A stretch of 9,025 nucleotides of DNA from Brevundimonas sp. UBA4609. GTDB lineage: Bacteria > Pseudomonadota > Alphaproteobacteria > Caulobacterales > Caulobacteraceae. Position numbers and translations under genes: made by a program. This document shows, piece after piece, positions 5,992 to 9,025 of this stretch (positions are counted from its first letter, which is position 1; each line of letters opens with the position of its first letter). The notes under the pieces were generated by a model. It searched no databases. It was not told the DNA's origin and worked only from the letters and a program-made list of their open reading frames with translations. The stretch is from NCBI GenBank assembly GCA_002386585.1, contig DGIZ01000012.1, forward strand, positions 21,662 through 30,686, written 5' to 3'.

Positions 5992-8078
5992 CGCACCATT
6001 CCCAGCAGGATGTCGTACATGTCCTTGGCGGCCTGAACCATGCGGGCGGAAGCGTTAAAGGCTTGCTGATAGGTGGTCATCAGCACCAGCTCCTCGTCCA
6101 GGTTGACGCCTTCGACGGAGACGCGGCGCGCCGTCGCCTCCTTGGCCAGGGCCGTGGCGCTGGCGGCGTTATTCTTGGCCATGGCGGCCCGGCTGCCGAT
6201 CTCGCCTGACATTTCCGACGCATAGCGCGACAGCGACATGGAGCCGCCCGCCGCCCCGCCGGCCGCCGAGAAGGAGGCCGCGTTCTCGCCGGCGCTCGCC
6301 AACAGCCGCGCCCCGCGCGCGTCGTTCCTGCTGACCACGGCGGCGCCGACCCCGGCCGCAGAATCGGCCTGGGCGAAGGCCATGAGGGCCGGGTCGCGCG
6401 CGATATCGGCCCTGATCGAGAAGGCGTCGGCCCGCGAGGCGCGCGCGCCGCCCAGGCCGAACAGCTCGCTCATCGACACGCCCGACGGAACTTGGGTCGT
6501 GCGGTCCTGCAGCACCGACAGGGTCGCGCCCGACCCGGGGCGCGGCGTGAACGTCATCTCGCCCGCCGCACTGAGGCTGAACGTCCCCATCCGCCCGGCG
6601 CCCGTCATCGGATCGTTGAGCGCGGCCAGCAGGCTGGTCATGTCGCCGCCGGCCGGGACCGCCACCTCGATGTCCCGCAGCTTGGCGCCCGCCGCGTCGC
6701 TGAAGCGGAAGGTGATGGCGTCGCCCGGCGTGAAGCCGTGCTGCGACGCCCCCGTCATGCCGGTTTCATAGATCGTCGGCTGCTCGCTGGCGATCAGGTC
6801 GTTCAGGCCGAAGAAGTGCGAGAAGCCCCGTCCGCCCTTGTTCGAGGGCGCGGCCGGATCGTCGACCACCACCACGCCCGTGCCGGCCGCGCCTTCGATC
6901 TTCAGCCGTCCGTCGACGAAGCTGGCGCTGCCGTTGGCGCCCAGCTGGGCGTTCAGATCGGCCAGGAAGGTCGCCGGGTTCAACGTCGCCAGGTCCAGAT
7001 CGACTTTCTGCACGACGACGCCCTGGCCGTCGGTGATGACGATGGAGGTCCGGCCGGAGAAGCCCTGCAAAGCGGTCTCCAGCGACTGCCCCACGTTGCG
7101 GCCGGTCAAACTGTTCGGCGGCGGCGCGGCCGAGGAGGCGTTGTGCGCCCGGTTCAGTTCGTCGGCCAGGCGCGACATCAGTTCGGCCAGACGCTCCGCC
7201 GTCGCCGGGGCCTCGCCGTCGCGCAGCTCCAGCAGGCCCTTGATCTCGCCCGAGCTCAGCCCCTCGGCCAGGGAGCGCGCCTTTCCGGCGGGCGGCTCGA
7301 TGACCATGACCTCATTGAACACCGTCTCGGCCGAGACGGCGCCGGCGCGCACATAGTCCAGCTTGGCCGCCCCCTGCCCCGCCAGCAGGATGCCGGCGCC
7401 GGTGCGGATCTCCACCCCGCCGACGGCCCGGCCGGTGATCCGCACGTCCATCAGGGTGGACAACTGGTCGATCAGGGCCGCCTGGGCCGTCTGCGCGCCC
7501 GAGGAGTCCGCATTGACCACCGTGGCCTTGGCGATCTCGACGTTCAGCTTCTCGATCTGCTCCAGCAGGCTGTTGGCCGTTTCCACCGCGCTCTTGATGC
7601 GGGCGTCGGCGTCTTCGCGCACAGACTGGATCTGGGCGTTGATGCGGGCGGCTTCGTCGAACAGGCCCTGCGTCTTCCAGATGGCCTCCTGGCGCGCGGG
7701 ACCGGACGTCGCGTCCTGAGCCGAGGCCGCGAAGGCGGCGAAGACGCTGTCGATCTGCGAGAAGAAGCCGCTGTTCGCGCCGGGATCGCCGAACATCGAC
7801 TGGATGCGGTCATACAGCTCATAGCGCACCGTCTGGCGCCCGGCGTCGGCGCTGGCGTTCAGACTGGCGGCCTGAAGGAAGCGATCGGTGGCCAGGCGGA
7901 TGCGGGCGATCTCCACCCCCGCGCCAACGCCCTGGCTGGCCCAGGACTGCTGGTCGGCGATCTTGCGGACATAGCCGGGCGTGTTGACGTTGGAGACGTT
8001 GTCCGAGACCACCCGCAGCTGCGTCTGGGCTGCATTCATGCCCGAGGTGGCGATGTTCATGATCGAGTTGAGGGACAT
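5988..8078 (-). CDS. flgK: Flagellar hook-associated protein FlgK (HAP1)
   Basis: The predicted protein has 696 residues. Its N-terminus has the axial-protein motif SGMNAAQTQLRVVSDNVSN at 12-30 followed by VNTPGYVRK. The C-terminus (655-696) has VNLDEELVLMTTYQQAFNAS and a final amphipathic helix, the pair expected of FlgK. A central FSHFFGLNDL segment is typical of alphaproteobacterial FlgK. It is exported and forms the first junction ring on the hook tip. The frame is open upstream to 8249, but the ATG at 8078 is chosen because GGGAGG lies at 8090-8085 and the protein then begins at the conserved MSLNSIMNIA. It is longer than E. coli FlgK (547) because of a larger variable middle. It precedes flgL and is driven by the sigma-54 promoter at 8233-8248. 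Confidence 0.93.
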   Translation of the reverse strand: MSLNSIMNIATSGMNAAQTQLRVVSDNVSNVNTPGYVRKIADQQSWASQGVGAGVEIARIRLATDRFLQAASLNASADAGRQTVRYELYDRIQSMFGDPGANSGFFSQIDSVFAAFAASAQDATSGPARQEAIWKTQGLFDEAARINAQIQSVREDADARIKSAVETANSLLEQIEKLNVEIAKATVVNADSSGAQTAQAALIDQLSTLMDVRITGRAVGGVEIRTGAGILLAGQGAAKLDYVRAGAVSAETVFNEVMVIEPPAGKARSLAEGLSSGEIKGLLELRDGEAPATAERLAELMSRLADELNRAHNASSAAPPPNSLTGRNVGQSLETALQGFSGRTSIVITDGQGVVVQKVDLDLATLNPATFLADLNAQLGANGSASFVDGRLKIEGAAGTGVVVVDDPAAPSNKGGRGFSHFFGLNDLIASEQPTIYETGMTGASQHGFTPGDAITFRFSDAAGAKLRDIEVAVPAGGDMTSLLAALNDPMTGAGRMGTFSLSAAGEMTFTPRPGSGATLSVLQDRTTQVPSGVSMSELFGLGGARASRADAFSIRADIARDPALMAFAQADSAAGVGAAVVSRNDARGARLLASAGENAASFSAAGGAAGGSMSLSRYASEMSGEIGSRAAMAKNNAASATALAKEATARRVSVEGVNLDEELVLMTTYQQAFNASARMVQAAKDMYDILLGMVR

Positions 8079-8203
8079 CAGACGCCTCCCACGCTCAGCC
8101 GCATGCGCCCGCTCGGCAAGCCTTGCAGGCGAGCGTGCAGATCTTGCCCGGCGAATTGAGCAGGCCTTCTGACCATCTCTTTGATTTTCCTCGACATCGG
8201 CAT
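8078..8203 (-). CDS. Possible short leader ORF upstream of flgK (41 residues)
   Basis: An ATG at 8203-8201 lies about 20 bases after the predicted sigma-54 transcript start and has GGGG a few bases before it. It opens a 41-codon frame that begins MPMSRKIKEMVRRPAQFAG and ends at a TGA overlapping the flgK ATG as TGATG. The product is basic and has no signal peptide or domain I recognise. Against it being a real gene, about 73% of its third positions are G or C, clearly lower than in the neighbouring genes, and an open frame this short is easily found by chance in GC-rich DNA. The overlap with flgK would allow coupled translation if it is used. Confidence 0.22.
   Translation of the reverse strand: MPMSRKIKEMVRRPAQFAGQDLHARLQGLPSGRMRLSVGGV
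8085..8090 (-). promoter_or_regulatory. Ribosome-binding site of flgK
   Basis: GGGAGG on the - strand lies six bases before the ATG at 8078-8076. It decides the start of flgK against the longer open frame that reaches 8249. Confidence 0.75.
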
Positions 8204-8232
8204 TCGGCCCCTGTGCATTCGAAGACAGAGGA

Positions 8233-8248
8233 GGCAAGCGGCGGGCCA
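8233..8248 (-). promoter_or_regulatory. Sigma-54 promoter of flgK-flgL
   Basis: On the - strand TGGCCCG (8248-8242), four bases, then TTGC (8237-8234) matches the -24/-12 consensus TGGCACG-N4-TTGC with one mismatch. The invariant GG and GC are exactly ten bases apart. Transcription would start near 8223, giving a leader of about 145 bases before flgK. Confidence 0.8.
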
Positions 8249-8269
8249 AATCCGCAGGCGCCGCCCGCG

Positions 8270-8302
8270 CCCGGCAAAAAGCGACAGGCGCGGCAAGAAG
8301 CG
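8270..8302 (+). promoter_or_regulatory. Two tandem ftr-like enhancer elements (FlbD-type)
   Basis: CCCGGCAAAAAGCG (8270-8283) and CGCGGCAAGAAGCG (8289-8302) agree at 12 of 14 positions and repeat with a 19-base period. The CGGCAARAAGCG core resembles the ftr element bound by the sigma-54 activator FlbD in Caulobacter, as I remember it. The pair lies about 85-115 bases upstream of the -24 box of the fliK promoter and about 22-55 bases upstream of that of flgK, so both could share it. Confidence 0.65.
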
Positions 8303-8335
8303 CCCGGCTTCACACGTCGACGCCCACGGCGAGAA

Positions 8336-8352
8336 ATCTATAAATATCTATA
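8336..8352. repeat. Phased ATCTATA direct repeat
   Basis: ATCTATA occurs at 8336-8342 and again at 8346-8352, a spacing of ten bases, about one helical turn. It sits in a roughly 45-base AT-rich island (8332-8376) in otherwise very GC-rich DNA. The phase suggests intrinsic curvature or easy melting, next to the IHF-like site. Confidence 0.6.
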
Positions 8353-8354
8353 TA

Positions 8355-8367
8355 ATTCAATATTTTG
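8355..8367 (+). promoter_or_regulatory. IHF-like binding site within a palindrome
   Basis: ATTCAATATTTTG matches the IHF consensus WATCAANNNNTTR at 12 of 13 positions. It lies within the inverted repeat AATTCAA-TATT-TTGAATT (8354-8371), so the opposite strand gives an equally good match. It sits between the ftr-like pair and the fliK sigma-54 promoter, where IHF bending would bring the activator to the polymerase. Confidence 0.6.
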
Positions 8368-8384
8368 AATTGAACACCTGCGCT

Positions 8385-8400
8385 TGGCCCGGCGTTTGCG
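8385..8400 (+). promoter_or_regulatory. Sigma-54 promoter of fliK
   Basis: TGGCCCG (8385-8391), four bases, then TTGC (8396-8399) matches the -24/-12 consensus with one mismatch. The GG and GC are exactly ten bases apart. The -24 box is identical to that of the flgK promoter facing the other way. Transcription would start near 8411, about 58 bases before the proposed fliK start. Confidence 0.82.
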
Positions 8401-8468
8401 GAGGCTCTGCCGAATGACCCAGGCGCAGCAGGCGCCGCCCTCACCGACCGAAAGCGCCTGCCGTCCGC

Positions 8469-9025
8469 ATGTCCGCCGTCAGCCTCCTGTCCGTCCTGAC
8501 GCCCGCCGCCCCCGCCGGCGCGAGCCTCGACGCCTCCGCCGAGGCGGCGACGGACAGCGCCGTCTTCGCAGGGCTGATGCTGAAGGAGGACGCGCCGACG
8601 GCCGCCCCGACCGCTCGAACGGCTGAAGGTCTCGAGATCATCGTCGCCGCCGAGCCCGCCAGGGACGACACCGCCGTCGCCCCGGCCCCGCCCGTCTGGT
8701 TTGCGCCTCCGCCGACGCCGCAACCGGAGCCTCTCCAGCCCGCCGTCGATCCCTCATCGCCCGCGCCTGAGACGAACGCCGCCCCGGCCGCCGCCGAATT
8801 GGCGGCGGAGCCTCCCGCCGCCGGCGCGATGACGCCCGCCCCGCAGGCCGATCATGAGGCCGCAGAACCGGTCCCGACCTTCGACCGTCTCGCACAAGCG
8901 GACGCCCCGACCGATCTTTCCGGAACCGCTCCCCCGGCCGAAGCCGAGGCCGTCGCTCCGCCCGCGCCTTCCGCAACCCTCGCCACGGCCGCAGATGCGG
9001 CCAAGGCCGCAGATGCGGCCAAGGC
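8469..9025 (+). CDS. fliK: Probable flagellar hook-length control protein FliK, N-terminal part
   Basis: An open frame begins at ATG 8469-8471 and runs without a stop to the window end, giving 185 complete codons. It is bounded upstream by an in-frame TGA at 8415-8417, and no ATG, GTG or TTG lies between the two. The start has no clear Shine-Dalgarno. The protein starts MSAVSLLSVLTPAAPAGASL and is then low-complexity, very rich in Ala, Pro, Glu and Asp, as in the disordered N-terminal ruler part of FliK. FliK is a secreted ruler that measures hook length and switches export from hook to filament substrates through a C-terminal domain, which here lies beyond the window. The name rests on composition, the sigma-54 promoter and the divergent flgK-flgL. 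Another hook-operon protein remains possible. Confidence 0.62.
   Translation, partial: MSAVSLLSVLTPAAPAGASLDASAEAATDSAVFAGLMLKEDAPTAAPTARTAEGLEIIVAAEPARDDTAVAPAPPVWFAPPPTPQPEPLQPAVDPSSPAPETNAAPAAAELAAEPPAAGAMTPAPQADHEAAEPVPTFDRLAQADAPTDLSGTAPPAEAEAVAPPAPSATLATAADAAKAADAAK
8988..9025 (+). repeat. 18-bp tandem repeat in the fliK coding sequence
   Basis: Two identical 18-base units (8988-9005 and 9006-9023) encode Ala-Ala-Asp-Ala-Ala-Lys twice, and the last two bases would fit a third copy running out of the window. Each unit contains the inverted repeat GGCCGC-AGAT-GCGGCC (8987-9002 and 9005-9020). The length keeps the frame, so copy-number changes would lengthen or shorten the protein by six residues. 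Confidence 0.85.

Larger units (their letters stand above)
8079..8468. other. Divergent flagellar control region
   Basis: This 390-base gap separates flgK (leftward) from fliK (rightward). From left to right it holds the flgK leader, the leftward sigma-54 promoter, two ftr-like elements, an AT-rich bendable stretch with an IHF-like palindrome, the rightward sigma-54 promoter and the fliK leader. In Caulobacter crescentus the divergent hook-region units flaN and flbG are controlled by sigma-54, FlbD/ftr elements and IHF. The same logic is inferred here from the motifs. I see no RNA gene in it. Confidence 0.75.

Noticed and set aside
6492..8159. 555-codon + strand open frame antisense to flgK
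   Set aside because: It is an Arg/Gly/His-rich shadow of flgK with no recognisable motif and no ribosome site of note.
8414..8626. ATG at 8414 with GGAGG upstream, 70-codon frame
   Set aside because: The product turns into an Arg-rich shadow of the fliK frame, and the GGAGG at 8400-8404 would lie upstream of the sigma-54 transcript start near 8411.

Overview
The window looks like an ordinary chromosomal stretch from a GC-rich alphaproteobacterium of the Caulobacterales, probably Brevundimonas-like. Four things point there: the strong G/C bias at third codon positions, a promoter resembling the Caulobacter housekeeping type, flagellar control by paired sigma-54 promoters with FlbD/ftr-like elements, and the flgK-flgL versus fliK gene arrangement. 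The assignment comes from reading the sequence and was not checked against a database.

Layout. Positions 1-1118 (+) hold the end of a CoA-transferase alpha subunit and the complete beta subunit, a coupled succinyl-CoA:3-ketoacid CoA-transferase pair. Positions 1119-1355 are a convergent intergenic region with a strong hairpin terminator and a pair of inverted 53-bp repeats. Positions 1356-4848 (-) hold a compact four-gene Mla/Lin-type lipid ABC importer operon. It is transcribed from the right: STAS-permease (mlaE), ATPase (mlaF), MCE-domain protein (mlaD) and outer-membrane-type lipoprotein. A good promoter lies at 4890-4919. Positions 5044-8078 (-) hold flgK and then flgL, the two hook-filament junction proteins, with a 4-base overlap. 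Positions 8079-8468 are a 390-bp divergent flagellar control region. Positions 8469-9025 (+) hold the 5' part of an Ala/Pro-rich gene, most likely fliK, which runs off the window.

How the genes work together. The importer proteins would form an inner-membrane permease/ATPase complex with a periplasmic MCE assembly and a lipoprotein partner, moving lipids or hydrophobic compounds between membranes. The flagellar genes are late-hook functions: FliK sets hook length, and FlgK and FlgL then cap the hook and join it to the filament. The control region between them holds two near-identical sigma-54 boxes facing apart, two tandem ftr-like elements and an AT-rich palindromic IHF-like site. This resembles the divergent flaN/flbG control described in Caulobacter crescentus.

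I found no previously undescribed multi-gene system. The points most worth a second look are the covarying hairpins of the inverted intergenic repeats, the shared divergent sigma-54 region, a short leader ORF coupled to flgK, and an 18-bp tandem repeat in fliK.
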